Origin: JADKAV01 sp037046735
Lineage (GTDB): Bacteria > Actinomycetota > Actinomycetes > S36-B12 > UBA10799
Reading direction: 5' to 3'
NCBI GenBank assembly: GCA_037046735.1
Contig: JBAOHC010000029.1
Coordinates: 201,750 to 265,749 of the forward strand
Length of the DNA: 64,000 bases
Position numbers and translations under genes: made by a program. The notes beneath the pieces are model-generated. The model was not told where the DNA came from, ran no database searches, and worked only from the letters and a program-made list of their open reading frames with translations. Shown here piece by piece: positions 1 through 9,547 of this stretch (position 1 is its first letter; every line of letters begins with the position of its first letter).

Positions 1-1
1 G

Positions 2-745
2 GTGGGCGTGGCCAGTAACTACCCCACCGCACGGATCGAGATCGCCAAGGCCAATGGCACCAAGGGGTGGTCGGACAGGCACCAGGTGACCAACCAGGCA
101 GGCCGCGTGACCTTCAATCCGGTTCCGTGTGGGACCTACACGGTCGTGGTGACCGGTGTGGGCGCCAATGCTGCGCAGCAGCTCGTGCGGATGAACACCC
201 GGGTGTGCGACCCGGCCCCGGTGTGCTTCGTCTCCACGCTGCAGAACGGCAGTTTTGAGACCCCGGCGATCCCCAACGCCACCTACCGCATCCTGCCCAC
301 CAGCACCAGCGGCCTGATGTGGGCGAACACGGCTGAGAACAATGTGGAGTTGTGGTCCACGGGCTACAGCAACAACTCCGGTGGCAAGGTCACTGCCGCG
401 GATGGCCGGCAGTTGGCCGAGCTCAACGCGAACAAGGCGGGCACCCTTTACCAGGATCTGCCCACCACACCCGGCACCAAGATGCGCTGGCATCTGAAGC
501 ACCGCGGCCGCGCCGGGGAGGACACCATGCGCGTGATGGTCGGGGCGCCGGGTCAGACACTGCAGCAGTCCGGGCCGGAACTCAAGACCGGCAACACCGC
601 TTGGGTGCAGTACACCAACGACTACACGATCCCGGCGGGGCAGACCACCACCCGGTTCGCGTTCCAGGCAGTGCGGACCGCGAGCAGCATCTCGGTGGGC
701 AACTTCCTCGACGACATCGTGTTCACCCCGGAGGCCTGCCAGTAG
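2..745 (+). CDS. C-terminal part of a secreted or surface protein (5' end outside the window)
   Basis: The frame is open from the window edge, so only the C-terminal 247 residues or so are visible and the true start is not here. The first 65 residues (GRVTFNPVPCGTYTVVVTG) look like a carboxypeptidase-regulatory or Cna-B type beta-sandwich repeat. After a linker with two Cys comes a domain opening with LQNGSFETPAIPN and holding alternating hydrophobic strands (residues about 80-247). This resembles the carbohydrate-binding-like C-terminal domains of extracellular proteins. There is no LPXTG or membrane anchor at the end, so it is probably released or non-covalently attached. The domain assignments are by eye, and no specific function can be given. 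Confidence 0.6.
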   Translation: MGVASNYPTARIEIAKANGTKGWSDRHQVTNQAGRVTFNPVPCGTYTVVVTGVGANAAQQLVRMNTRVCDPAPVCFVSTLQNGSFETPAIPNATYRILPTSTSGLMWANTAENNVELWSTGYSNNSGGKVTAADGRQLAELNANKAGTLYQDLPTTPGTKMRWHLKHRGRAGEDTMRVMVGAPGQTLQQSGPELKTGNTAWVQYTNDYTIPAGQTTTRFAFQAVRTASSISVGNFLDDIVFTPEACQ

Positions 746-751
746 CACAAC

Positions 752-795
752 GCGACGGTGCTCCTCTCGGCTGCTGCCGGGGGGAGCACCGTCGC
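752..795 (+). terminator. Strong hairpin terminator after the first gene
   Basis: A perfect 13-bp inverted repeat (GCGACGGTGCTCC at 752-764 and its complement at 783-795) encloses an 18-base loop, starting seven bases after the stop codon of the secreted-protein gene. No U-tract follows, as is common in high-GC actinobacteria. It lies between two convergent genes, since ileS ends at 904 on the minus strand, and may serve both. Confidence 0.75.
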
Positions 796-903
796 GTCCG
801 TTGCTCCGGCACGGTGGGCATTCGGTATGCCGAGCCGTTCAGCGTGTCGTGGCCGTTCCTAGCCGAAGGACGGCCGCCCCACTGGCAGCCGGGCGGGAAC
901 AGG

Positions 904-3900
904 TCACGACCGCCGCAGTGCCACCCGCAGGTCGAGGTCGTTGAACGTCATGGCAGCCGGGGCATGAGTGTGCACGATCTCGGTCGCCAGAATCTCCTGA
1001 CCGATCATCACGCCGTGGGTGTCGAACGCCTCCACAATGCGCTCGTCATCAGACTCCCACAACACGGTGATGCGGTCGGTGACAGCGAATCCGGAGTCCT
1101 TGCGGGCCTGCTGCAGGGTCCGGATCAGATCGCGTGCGGTACCCAGAATCTGCAGTTCCGGCGTCAGGTGCAAGTCCAGCGCCAGTGACTCCCCGCCTGC
1201 GCTGGCCACCGTCCAGCCCTGCAGAGGGACCTCCGTCAGGATGACCTCTTCGGCACTTACCGACACCTCCTGACCGTCGAAGGCAACCACGGCCGCGCCG
1301 TCCTGCAAGCTCTGCTTGAGCGCGGCCGCGTCAGTGGCGGCGATGGCCGCCGCAACCGCGGGGGTCTGCTTGCCGAACCGTTTGCCGAGGGCGCGGAAGT
1401 TCGGCTTCACGCTGACGTGGGTCAGCGCGTCGGCATCGGACAGGGCGGCCAGCGAGACGACATTGAGCTCATCAGCGATCTGCTGTCTCGCCTGCTCGGA
1501 CAGGGCATCCCAGCGCTCCGCAGCCACGAGTGCTCGCGACAGGGGCTGCCGGATCTTCGTCCCCGATTCCGCCCGGGCGCTGCGCCCCAGTTCGACCAAG
1601 CGGCGCACCAGCGCCATCTGCGCTTCCAACTCATCGTCGATGAGAGCGTCGTCGACCGTCGGCCAGGCGGCCAGGTGGACACTGTCGAGCTCCTCGGAGG
1701 CTGCGAACAGGTCCTGCCACAGCCGCTCGGTGACGAACGGCACGAAGGGGGCCATGATCAGGACCAAGTCCCGCAGGCACACGTGCAGCGTCTGCAAAGC
1801 GCTGTTGTCCCCGGTCCAGAATCGCCGTCGGGAACGGCGTACGTACCAATTGGACATGTCGTCGATCAGGTCAGCGATCAGCCTCCCAGCGGTCTGGGAG
1901 TCGAAGACCTCCAGCGCAGCATCGACGTCGCGCACGGTCCGGTGGGTGCGGGACAGCAGCCAGCGGTCCATCTCGGTGGGTTCAGCGCCACCGGTACCGG
2001 GTTTCCATTCCGCGATCCCGCCGTAGAGCGCCTGGAACGACGCGGTGCTCCACAAGGTCGAAATCACCTTGCTGACCACCTCGGCCATGGCGTCGGCGCT
2101 TACCCGGCGGGCCTGCCACGGTGAACCGGACGCAAGCATGAACCAGCGCAGGGCATCAGCACCGTGGGCATCCATCAGCGGGATGGGCTGCAGGACGTTG
2201 CCCAAGTGCTTGCTCATCTTGCGGCCCTCTGCGTCGAGGATGTGTCCCAGGCACAGCACGTTGCGGTATGACGACTGTCCGGTCACCAGCGTTCCCACCG
2301 CCATGAGGGTGTAGAACCAGCCGCGGGTCTGGTCGATGGCCTCGCAGATGAAGTCGGCTGGGTAGGACTGCCTGAACTCCTCGTCGTTCGCCTGCGGGTA
2401 CCCGAACTGGGCGAACGGCATGGCTCCGGAGTCGTACCAGCAGTCGATCACCTCCGGAACTCGGCGGGCGACCTCCCCACACGTGGGGCAGTCGATGGTG
2501 ATGTCGTCGACGAAGGGCCGGTGCGGGTCCATCACCGACACGTCGGAGCCGGCCAGTTCGGACAATTCGGCGCGAGAGCCCACAGCGGTGAGGTGGTCGG
2601 CGTCGCAGCGCCAGATGGGCAGCGGAGTTCCCCAGTACCTGGAGCGGGAAAGCGCCCAGTCGATGTTGTTGCGCAGCCAGTCGCCGTATCGGCCCCACTG
2701 GATCGTCTGCGGGTACCAGTTCGTGGCCTCGTTCTGAGCCAGCAACTCGTCCTTGATCGCGGTGGTGCGGATGTACCAGGACGGCAACGCGTAGTAGATC
2801 AATGGGGTGTGGCACCGCCAGCAGTGCGGGTAGGCGTGTTCATATGGCACCCGCTTGAAGAGCAGACCGCGGCTGTCGAGGTCCGCGACCAGATCCTCGT
2901 CGGCGTGCTTGAAGAACTGCCCGCCGACCAGCGCTACGTCAGCGCCGAAATGGCCGTCCGTGGTGACCGGGTTCACCACCGGGAGGTCATAGGCCCGGCA
3001 GACGGCCATGTCGTCGGCGCCGAACGCCGGGGCCAGGTGCACGATCCCCGAGCCGTCGCTGGTTGTGACGAAATCGCCTTGGATCACGTAGTGCGCATCG
3101 GGGATGTCCACGAGGTCGAACGGCGGTCGGTAGTGCATCCCTTGCAGGTCCGCGCCCGGCAGGCGGTGCAGGATCTCGGCGTCCTCGCCAAGCGTGGCCC
3201 CGAGCAGATCCTCGGCGACGACCAGGGTCTGCCCATCCTTGCGGGCCACAACATAGGTCGCCTCTGCCGAGACCGCCACCGCGGTGTTCGACACCAGGGT
3301 CCACGGTGTGGTCGTCCACACGAGCAGCGCGACGCCTGGGAAGCGTTGGGCGAGGTCGCCGTCGGTGACCTCGCAGGTCACGAAGACCGAAGGATCGACC
3401 ACTGTCTCGTAGCCCTGGGCCAGTTCATGGTCGCTCAGGGTGGTCCCGCAGCGAGGGCAGTAGGGGGAGACGCGGTAGTCCTGCTCCAGCAGTCCCTTGT
3501 CGAAAATCGTCTTCAGCGACCACCAGACACTGTCGATGTAGTCGGGGGACATCGTCCAGTAGGCGTCGTCCATGTCGACCCAGTAGCCCATCCGCGAGGT
3601 CATCTCAGAGAAGGCATCCACGTGGCGTAGCACGGACTCCCGGCACTTCTCGTTGAACTCCGCTATCCCGTAGGCCTCGATGTCAGGTTTACCGTTAAAC
3701 CCGAGCTCTTTCTCCACTGCGAGTTCGACCGGCAGGCCGTGGCAGTCCCAGCCGGCCTTGCGCGGGACGTGGTACCCCTTCATCGTGCGGTACCGAGGGA
3801 AGAGATCCTTGAACACCCGCGCCTCGATGTGGTGCACACCGGGCGTGCCGTTGGCCGTGGGAGGCCCCTCGTAGAAGGTCCACTGCGGCTGGCCCTGCGA

Positions 3901-4002
3901 GGCGCGCAGCGACCGGTGGAACACGTCGTGGCTGTCCCAGAACCCGATGATCTCGCGCTCCATGGCCGGCAGATCAACTTTCGGGGGTACAGAACGGTAC
4001 AT
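904..4002 (-). CDS. ileS: Isoleucyl-tRNA synthetase
   Basis: Charges tRNA-Ile with isoleucine in the cytoplasm. It is a class I synthetase of 1032 residues. The HIGH-type motif is GVHHIEAR near residues 55-62 and the KMSKS motif is KMSKH near residue 596. CPRCG and CPTCG pairs look like zinc-binding knuckles. The CP1 editing domain lies between about residues 190 and 390. The length and the ANGTPGVHH form of the first motif fit the long, eukaryote-like IleRS type found in mycobacteria, which in other organisms is less sensitive to mupirocin; that last point is inference. The ATG at 4002 has an AAGGAG ribosome site five bases upstream. The gene is divergent from the DUF167 gene, leaving only 47 bp, too little for the T-box leader that often controls ileS in actinobacteria. 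Confidence 0.97.
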   Translation of the reverse strand: MYRSVPPKVDLPAMEREIIGFWDSHDVFHRSLRASQGQPQWTFYEGPPTANGTPGVHHIEARVFKDLFPRYRTMKGYHVPRKAGWDCHGLPVELAVEKELGFNGKPDIEAYGIAEFNEKCRESVLRHVDAFSEMTSRMGYWVDMDDAYWTMSPDYIDSVWWSLKTIFDKGLLEQDYRVSPYCPRCGTTLSDHELAQGYETVVDPSVFVTCEVTDGDLAQRFPGVALLVWTTTPWTLVSNTAVAVSAEATYVVARKDGQTLVVAEDLLGATLGEDAEILHRLPGADLQGMHYRPPFDLVDIPDAHYVIQGDFVTTSDGSGIVHLAPAFGADDMAVCRAYDLPVVNPVTTDGHFGADVALVGGQFFKHADEDLVADLDSRGLLFKRVPYEHAYPHCWRCHTPLIYYALPSWYIRTTAIKDELLAQNEATNWYPQTIQWGRYGDWLRNNIDWALSRSRYWGTPLPIWRCDADHLTAVGSRAELSELAGSDVSVMDPHRPFVDDITIDCPTCGEVARRVPEVIDCWYDSGAMPFAQFGYPQANDEEFRQSYPADFICEAIDQTRGWFYTLMAVGTLVTGQSSYRNVLCLGHILDAEGRKMSKHLGNVLQPIPLMDAHGADALRWFMLASGSPWQARRVSADAMAEVVSKVISTLWSTASFQALYGGIAEWKPGTGGAEPTEMDRWLLSRTHRTVRDVDAALEVFDSQTAGRLIADLIDDMSNWYVRRSRRRFWTGDNSALQTLHVCLRDLVLIMAPFVPFVTERLWQDLFAASEELDSVHLAAWPTVDDALIDDELEAQMALVRRLVELGRSARAESGTKIRQPLSRALVAAERWDALSEQARQQIADELNVVSLAALSDADALTHVSVKPNFRALGKRFGKQTPAVAAAIAATDAAALKQSLQDGAAVVAFDGQEVSVSAEEVILTEVPLQGWTVASAGGESLALDLHLTPELQILGTARDLIRTLQQARKDSGFAVTDRITVLWESDDERIVEAFDTHGVMIGQEILATEIVHTHAPAAMTFNDLDLRVALRRS

Positions 4003-4049
4003 TCCACTCCTTCGATACGGCTGCAGTACGAGGGTATCGGGGGACTACT

Positions 4050-4328
4050 GTGGGCTCGGTGTTCGAGGGCGACGTCTGGGCCAAGCCCGGATCGCGGCAA
4101 ACCCGGGTGGGTGGTGAGCACGACGGGCGTCTGGTCGTGCGGGTGAGCGCTCCGGCGGTCGACGGCGCCGCCAACCGGGCGGTGTGCGCGGCCCTCGCGG
4201 CTGCCCTGGGCCTGCGCGTCGCCCAGGTGTCGATCGTTGCGGGGGTCACCTCTCGCGCCAAGCGGGTGCGGGTCGCCGCGCCTGCCCTTGAGGTGGCCGG
4301 GCGCTGGGAGCAGCTGCGCTCGAAATGA
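4050..4328 (+). CDS. DUF167 (YggU-like) family protein
   Basis: A 92-residue protein of the YggU/DUF167 family, recognised from the VxVxAPxxxGxAN pattern (VRVSAPAVDGAANRAV, residues about 30-46) and the following helix. The family fold is known from structures, but its biochemical role is not settled. The start is a GTG at 4050. The gene sits in a short divergent space from ileS and 64 bp ahead of lspA, and is probably co-transcribed with lspA. Confidence 0.85.
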   Translation: MGSVFEGDVWAKPGSRQTRVGGEHDGRLVVRVSAPAVDGAANRAVCAALAAALGLRVAQVSIVAGVTSRAKRVRVAAPALEVAGRWEQLRSK

Positions 4329-4392
4329 AGGCGAGCCCACGAACAAAGGTGGCAGCACGACTCGTCGCACGTGCCCGTTACCGTGGGATGCG

Positions 4393-4893
4393 ATGAGACA
4401 TCCCGCCGCCATCGTTGCCTGGTCGACCGCTGCCCTCGTTCTGATCATCGATCAGATGTCCAAGGTGTGGGCCGTCGCGACGCTGGAGGGCCAGCCCGAC
4501 CGACAGATCATCGGTGACCTGTTGCGCTTCTCCTTCGTACGCAATCCGGGTGCGGCCTTCGGCCTGGGTGGCAGTGCGACCATCGTGTTCAGCCTCATCG
4601 CCGTCGTGGTGGCCGTCGTACTGTTTCGGATGTCGACCAAACTGACGTCGATGTGGTGGGGAGTGGCTTTGGGGCTGATGCTGGGTGGGGCGCTGGGCAA
4701 CCTGCTCGACCGCATCTTCCGCGAGCCATCCGTTCTGCAGGGCCACGTCGTGGACTTCCTGCGCCTGCCCAACTGGCCGGTCTTCAACGTCGCTGACATG
4801 TCGCTGATCGGCGCGGCGATCCTGATCGTCATCCTGAGCCTGTTCAACGTTCCGTACGACGCCGAGCCCGAACCGCAGGAAGCGCCCGCGTGA
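4393..4893 (+). CDS. lspA: Lipoprotein signal peptidase II
   Basis: Aspartyl protease of the inner membrane that removes signal peptides from diacylglyceryl-modified prolipoproteins. The 166 residues contain four hydrophobic segments. The family signatures VRNPGAAFG (near residues 46-54) and GNLLDRI...FNVAD are visible, with the two catalytic aspartates in LLDRI (about 106) and NVADM (about 136). The ATG at 4393 is chosen because it puts the first membrane helix (IVAWSTAALVLII) directly after the start. The stop overlaps the GTG of the next gene by four bases, the usual lspA-rluA arrangement. Confidence 0.96.
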   Translation: MRHPAAIVAWSTAALVLIIDQMSKVWAVATLEGQPDRQIIGDLLRFSFVRNPGAAFGLGGSATIVFSLIAVVVAVVLFRMSTKLTSMWWGVALGLMLGGALGNLLDRIFREPSVLQGHVVDFLRLPNWPVFNVADMSLIGAAILIVILSLFNVPYDAEPEPQEAPA

Positions 4894-5801
4894 CGTCGCG
4901 CTCCTACTCCGTGCCCGACGGCCTCGACGGTCAGCGCCTGGACCAAGCACTGTCCCGGATGCTGGGCGTTTCCCGCAGCAAGGCGGCCGAGCTGATCGAC
5001 CACGCCCGGGTGACCCTTGATGGCGAACTGCTGCCCAAGTCCGCGCGGGTGCTGGCCGACCAGACGGTGAGCGTGGCGGATCTCGATGCGCCCGAGCGCG
5101 ACCGGCCATTCCTGGATCTGCCATTGCTGTACCACGACTCCGACGTCATCGTTGTGGACAAACCCGTCGGTATGGCGGCCCATTCCAGCCCGGGATGGAC
5201 CGGCCCGACGGTTCTCGACGCGGTGGCCCGGATGGGTTTCCAAATCGCTGACGTGGGTCCGGAGGAGCGGCAGGGCATCGTGCACCGCCTCGACGTGGGC
5301 ACCAGCGGCGTGATGGCGGTGGCCAAGTCCGCTCGTGCCTACTCCGCTCTGAAGCGCGCCTTCAAAGCCCGCGAAGTGACGAAGGTGTATCACGCCTTGG
5401 TGCAGGGCCACCCCGACCCGCGGGCCGGCACGATCGACGCTCCTATCGGTCGGGATCCCCGCCACGATCACAAGTTCGGGGTCACTGCCGACGGACGGGC
5501 CAGCATCACCCACTACCAGACGATCGAGAACCACCGGTTCGCCTCCCTGCTGGAGGTCACGCTGGAGACCGGACGCACTCATCAGATCCGGGTGCACATG
5601 GCGGCCGTTCACCACCCGTGTTGCGGGGACCTGACCTATGGCGCCGATCCGAACCTCGCGCAGCGCTTGGGCCTGACCCGGCAGTGGTTGCATGCGGTGC
5701 GCCTCGGTTTCCGCCATCCGGGATCGGGCAGCCTGGTGGAGTTCGTGAGCCCTTACCCGCCGGATCTGGAGCATGCGCTGGAGGTGATTCGGCTGGCGTG
5801 A
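4890..5801 (+). CDS. RluA-family 23S rRNA pseudouridine synthase
   Basis: Converts specific uridines in rRNA to pseudouridine. The protein has 303 residues. An N-terminal S4 RNA-binding domain (about 13-75, LDQALSRMLGVSRSKAAELI) is followed by the RluA catalytic domain, whose active-site motif HRLDVGTSG places the catalytic Asp at 135. GRTHQIRVHM, typical of the family, is near residue 235. The gene starts with GTG overlapping the lspA stop (GTGA), so the two are translationally coupled. The RluD subtype is likely from context but cannot be proven by eye. Confidence 0.93.
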   Translation: MTSRSYSVPDGLDGQRLDQALSRMLGVSRSKAAELIDHARVTLDGELLPKSARVLADQTVSVADLDAPERDRPFLDLPLLYHDSDVIVVDKPVGMAAHSSPGWTGPTVLDAVARMGFQIADVGPEERQGIVHRLDVGTSGVMAVAKSARAYSALKRAFKAREVTKVYHALVQGHPDPRAGTIDAPIGRDPRHDHKFGVTADGRASITHYQTIENHRFASLLEVTLETGRTHQIRVHMAAVHHPCCGDLTYGADPNLAQRLGLTRQWLHAVRLGFRHPGSGSLVEFVSPYPPDLEHALEVIRLA

Positions 5802-5842
5802 GGTCCGCCGCACCGCGCAGGGGGGCGACTCTGGGCGGAATC

Positions 5843-5897
5843 GCCGCTTTCGTTCAGATTCGCCCATTCGGAAAGGGGCGGATCTGGACGAAGCGGG
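5843..5897. terminator. Long imperfect inverted repeat between the pseudouridine synthase and dnaE genes
   Basis: The sequence at 5844-5865 (CCGCTTTCGTTCAGATTCGCCC) pairs with 5876-5897 (GGGCG-ATCTG-ACGAAGCGG) with few mismatches, giving a stem of about 20 bp and a 10-base loop. It lies 43 bp after the upstream stop and about 115 bp before the dnaE start. A terminator of the lspA transcript is the simplest reading; an attenuator or a small mobile repeat is possible. Confidence 0.5.
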
Positions 5898-6013
5898 CGT
5901 ATCCCAACCTGCCTGCCACCCGGCCCGACGTCAAAGCCCAACCCACGCGCGTCGATCCGCCCCGCTCGTCACACCCTCGGCTTACCCTGGAAACCCAGCC
6001 CAAAGGAGATCCT

Positions 6014-9000
6014 GTGCCGGACTCGTTCGTCCATTTGCATGTCCACACCGAGTACTCGATGCTCGATGGTGCGGCGCGGCTGGACGACCTGCTCGCAGAG
6101 GCCGCCCGGCTGGAGATGCCCGCGATCGCGATGACCGATCACGGCAATGTGTTCGGTGCCTACGACTTCTACAAGAAGGCCAACAAGTACGGCGTGAAGC
6201 CGATCATCGGCATCGAGGGGTACTACGCGCCGCAGGGCCGGGCGACCAAATCCCCTTTCGACTTCGGGGAGGTCCCCGGGGACGACGTGGCGGAGGACGG
6301 CACCCCCACGATCAAGGGCAAACAGGCGTACACCCACATGACGGTGCTGGCGGAGACCACCGAGGGGATGCACAACCTGTTCCGGATGTCGAGTCTGGCC
6401 AGTATCGAGGGGTATTACCGCAAACCTCGCTTCGACCGTGAACTGCTGGATCGGTTCGGTAAGGGCCTGATCGCCACGACGGGCTGCCCCAGCGGTGAGG
6501 TCAACATGTGGCTGCGCGCAGGGGCGTACGACAAGGCGCTGGCAGCTGCCGCGGACTTCCAGGAGATCCTGGGCAAGGACAACTTCTTCTGTGAGTTGAT
6601 GGACCACGACCTGGACATCGAGCGCCGTCATCGCGAGGACCTGCTCAAGATCGCGCGCACCCTGGGCCTGCCGCTGGTGGCGACCAACGACCTGCACTAC
6701 GTCCACGAGTCCGACGCCGAGGCCCACGACGTGCTGCTGTGCATCGGAACCCGGGCACAGGTCAACGATGAGAAGCGCTTCCGGTTCAATGGCTCCGGCT
6801 ACTTCCTCAAGAGCGCCGATCAGATGCGCGATGTCTGGCGGGAACTGCCCGAAGCGTGTGACAACACGCTGTGGATCGCCGAACGGTGCAATGTCGCCTT
6901 CGACGACTCCGCGAACCTGATGCCGCGTTTCGACGTGCCTGCGGGGGAGACCGAGGAGTCCTGGATGGCCAAGGAGGTGCACCGCGGCCTGGAGGAGCGG
7001 TTCGCCCCCAACCCCGTGCCCCAGCGTCACCTCGAGCAGGCCGAGTACGAGATCTCGGTCATCAACCAGATGGGATACCCCAGTTACTTCCTCGTGGTGG
7101 CCGACCTGGTGCGCCACGCCAAGGCCAACGGCATCCGGGTCGGGCCAGGCCGTGGCTCGGCAGCAGGTGCGCTGATCGCGTGGGCCATGGGCATCACGGA
7201 ACTCGACCCGATCGAACACGGCCTGATCTTTGAGCGGTTCCTGAACCCCGATCGGGTCTCGATGCCTGACATCGACATGGACTTCGACGAGCGCCGGCGT
7301 GGCGAGATGATCCGGTACGCCACGGACAAGTACGGCGCCGACCAGGTGGCGCAGATCGTCACCTACGGCTCGATCAAGGCCAAGGCGGCCATCAAGGACT
7401 CGGCACGCGCGCTCGGCTTCCCGTACGCCTTGGGCGACCAGATCACCAAGGCCATGCCCGATGCCGTCATGGGCAAGGACATCCCGTTGGCCGGGATCTT
7501 CGACCCCAAACACGCTCGCTACGCGGAGGCCGGCGAGTTCCGCGCGTTACACGACAGCGATCCGCAGGTCGCGCAGGTGGTGGCGACCGCCCGCGGGCTC
7601 GAGGGCCTGAAACGCCAGCCCGGCGTCCATGCGGCAGGTGTGATCCTGTCGAGGGCGAAGTTGTTGGATGTGGTCCCGTTGTGGATGCGAGACGACGGCT
7701 CCATCGTCACCCAGTTCGACATGGGCGCCTGTGAGGAACTCGGTCTGCTGAAGATGGACTTCCTCGGCCTGCGTAACCTCACCGTCCTCGATGACTGCCT
7801 GTTCAACATCGAGATCAACAAGGGCGAGACCTTGGTGCTGGAGGACCTGCCGCTGCTGGACGGCCCCACCTACGACCTGCTCGCCCGCGGCGACACCCTC
7901 GGGGTGTTCCAACTCGATGGCGGGCCGATGCGTGCGCTGCTGCGCAGCATGAAGCCGGACTCCTTCGATGACATCTCCGCGGTGCTCGCGCTCTACCGGC
8001 CCGGTCCGATGGGGGCCAACGCCCACAACGACTACGCCGATCGCAAGAACCGTCGCCAGCCCGTCACGCCGATCCACCCGGAACTGGCCGATCCTTTGGA
8101 GGACATCCTCAACGAGACCTACGGCGTGATCGTCTACCAGGAACAGGTCATGACGATCGCGCAGCGTGTTGCCGGCTATAGCCTCGGACAAGCCGACCTG
8201 CTGCGCCGGGCCATGGGTAAGAAGAAGAAGGAGATTCTCGACAAGGAGTTCGGACCCTTCGCCGCCGGCATGCGCGCCAACGGGTACAGCGACGCCGCGA
8301 TCAACACGTTGTGGGAGATCCTGGTCCCCTTCGCGGACTACGCCTTCAACAAGGCCCACTCCGCCGGGTACGGTCTGGTGTCCTACTGGACGGCGTATCT
8401 GAAGGCCAACTACCCGACCGAGTACATGGCCGCCTTGCTGGAGAGCGTCAAGGACAACAAGGACAAGTCCGCGATCTACCTCGCTGAGTGCCGGCACATG
8501 GGCGTCAAGGTGCTGCCGCCGGACGTCAATGACTCGCAGTCCCGGTTCACGGCCGTGGGCGACACCATCCGGTTCGGTCTGTCCGCGGTCCGCAACGTCG
8601 GTGAGGCTGTCGTCGAATCGATCATCGCCTCCCGCTCGGCCAAGGGCAGGTTCGCTGACTTCCAGGACTTCCTGGCCAAGATCGAGGCGCAGGCGTGCAA
8701 TAAACGCACAGTGGAATCCCTGATCAAGAGCGGTGCCTTCGACTCGTTGGGGCACACCCGTCGGGGTCTGATCAGCGTGCACGAGGCCGCGGTCGATGAG
8801 GTGCTGAGCACAAAGCGTGCCGAGGCGATCGGGCAGTTCGACCTCTTCGGGGACATGTCCGCCGACGAGGAGGTCGCGCCCGGACTGGCCCTGCAGATTC
8901 CTGTGGGGGAGTGGGACAAGAGCGTCCTGCTGGCCCATGAGCGGGAGATGTTGGGGCTGTACGTCTCCGACCATCCGTTGTTCGGCCTCGAGTCCCAGTT

Positions 9001-9547
9001 GCGCAGCATCTCCGATGGCCAGATCTCGGATCTGACCGCGGTGGAGACCTCAGAGGCACGGGTGGTGACCATCGCGGGCCTGGTCACCCAGGCCACCCGA
9101 CGCACCACCAAGGGCGGTAAGCCGTACGCGCAGTTGGTCGTGGAGGATCTCAGCGGCGAGATCCAGGTGCTGGTGTTCCCGAAGGTGTTCGAGCAGGTGG
9201 CGCCGTACTGCCATACCGACGCGATCCTGAAGATCAAGGGTCGGCTGGAGGTCAACGAGGAGTCGCCGCGACTTATGGCCATGGAGGTCACCGCGCCTGA
9301 CGTCTCTGTGGACCGCAATCAGCCGTTCCTCATCACGGTGTCGGCCCAGCAGTGCACCCCGGACACCGTCGACCGTTTGAAGAACGTGCTGTCCGCCCAT
9401 CCCGGGCCCACCGAGGTGCATCTGCAGATGGTCAGTGGCACCCGTACGACCGTGCTGCGTCTCGACGAGGGGTTTCGTGTGGTGCCCAGTTCGGCACTCG
9501 GCGCCGACCTCAAAGCTCTGCTGGGGTCAGGGTGCCTGCCCGCGTGA
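6014..9547 (+). CDS. dnaE: DNA polymerase III alpha subunit
   Basis: Replicative DNA polymerase subunit, 1177 residues, the normal size for actinobacterial DnaE1. The N-terminal PHP domain begins with FVHLHVHTEYSMLDG. The palm holds PDIDMDFD with catalytic aspartates at about 419 and 421. GPGRGSAAG and YRPGPMG follow the family pattern, and FADYAFNKAHSAGYG marks the thumb-finger region. An OB-fold follows at about 1015-1095 (VTIAGLVTQA). The reading frame is open much further upstream, but the GTG at 6014 is chosen because AAAGGAGAT lies just ahead and homology starts there. The stop overlaps the next gene by four bases. Confidence 0.97.
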   Translation: MPDSFVHLHVHTEYSMLDGAARLDDLLAEAARLEMPAIAMTDHGNVFGAYDFYKKANKYGVKPIIGIEGYYAPQGRATKSPFDFGEVPGDDVAEDGTPTIKGKQAYTHMTVLAETTEGMHNLFRMSSLASIEGYYRKPRFDRELLDRFGKGLIATTGCPSGEVNMWLRAGAYDKALAAAADFQEILGKDNFFCELMDHDLDIERRHREDLLKIARTLGLPLVATNDLHYVHESDAEAHDVLLCIGTRAQVNDEKRFRFNGSGYFLKSADQMRDVWRELPEACDNTLWIAERCNVAFDDSANLMPRFDVPAGETEESWMAKEVHRGLEERFAPNPVPQRHLEQAEYEISVINQMGYPSYFLVVADLVRHAKANGIRVGPGRGSAAGALIAWAMGITELDPIEHGLIFERFLNPDRVSMPDIDMDFDERRRGEMIRYATDKYGADQVAQIVTYGSIKAKAAIKDSARALGFPYALGDQITKAMPDAVMGKDIPLAGIFDPKHARYAEAGEFRALHDSDPQVAQVVATARGLEGLKRQPGVHAAGVILSRAKLLDVVPLWMRDDGSIVTQFDMGACEELGLLKMDFLGLRNLTVLDDCLFNIEINKGETLVLEDLPLLDGPTYDLLARGDTLGVFQLDGGPMRALLRSMKPDSFDDISAVLALYRPGPMGANAHNDYADRKNRRQPVTPIHPELADPLEDILNETYGVIVYQEQVMTIAQRVAGYSLGQADLLRRAMGKKKKEILDKEFGPFAAGMRANGYSDAAINTLWEILVPFADYAFNKAHSAGYGLVSYWTAYLKANYPTEYMAALLESVKDNKDKSAIYLAECRHMGVKVLPPDVNDSQSRFTAVGDTIRFGLSAVRNVGEAVVESIIASRSAKGRFADFQDFLAKIEAQACNKRTVESLIKSGAFDSLGHTRRGLISVHEAAVDEVLSTKRAEAIGQFDLFGDMSADEEVAPGLALQIPVGEWDKSVLLAHEREMLGLYVSDHPLFGLESQLRSISDGQISDLTAVETSEARVVTIAGLVTQATRRTTKGGKPYAQLVVEDLSGEIQVLVFPKVFEQVAPYCHTDAILKIKGRLEVNEESPRLMAMEVTAPDVSVDRNQPFLITVSAQQCTPDTVDRLKNVLSAHPGPTEVHLQMVSGTRTTVLRLDEGFRVVPSSALGADLKALLGSGCLPA

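Noticed and set aside
4003..4049. T-box riboswitch upstream of ileS
   Set aside because: Only 47 bp separate ileS from the divergent DUF167 gene and no specifier or T-box sequence is visible.
5618..6013. Upstream extension of dnaE into the pseudouridine synthase gene
   Set aside because: The frame is open but lacks any homology; a strong ribosome site and the PHP domain start at 6014.
5969..8974. Long minus-strand open frames antisense to dnaE
   Set aside because: They have only Arg/Val/His/Gly-rich composition from third-position bias and no motif; dnaE is intact over the whole stretch.
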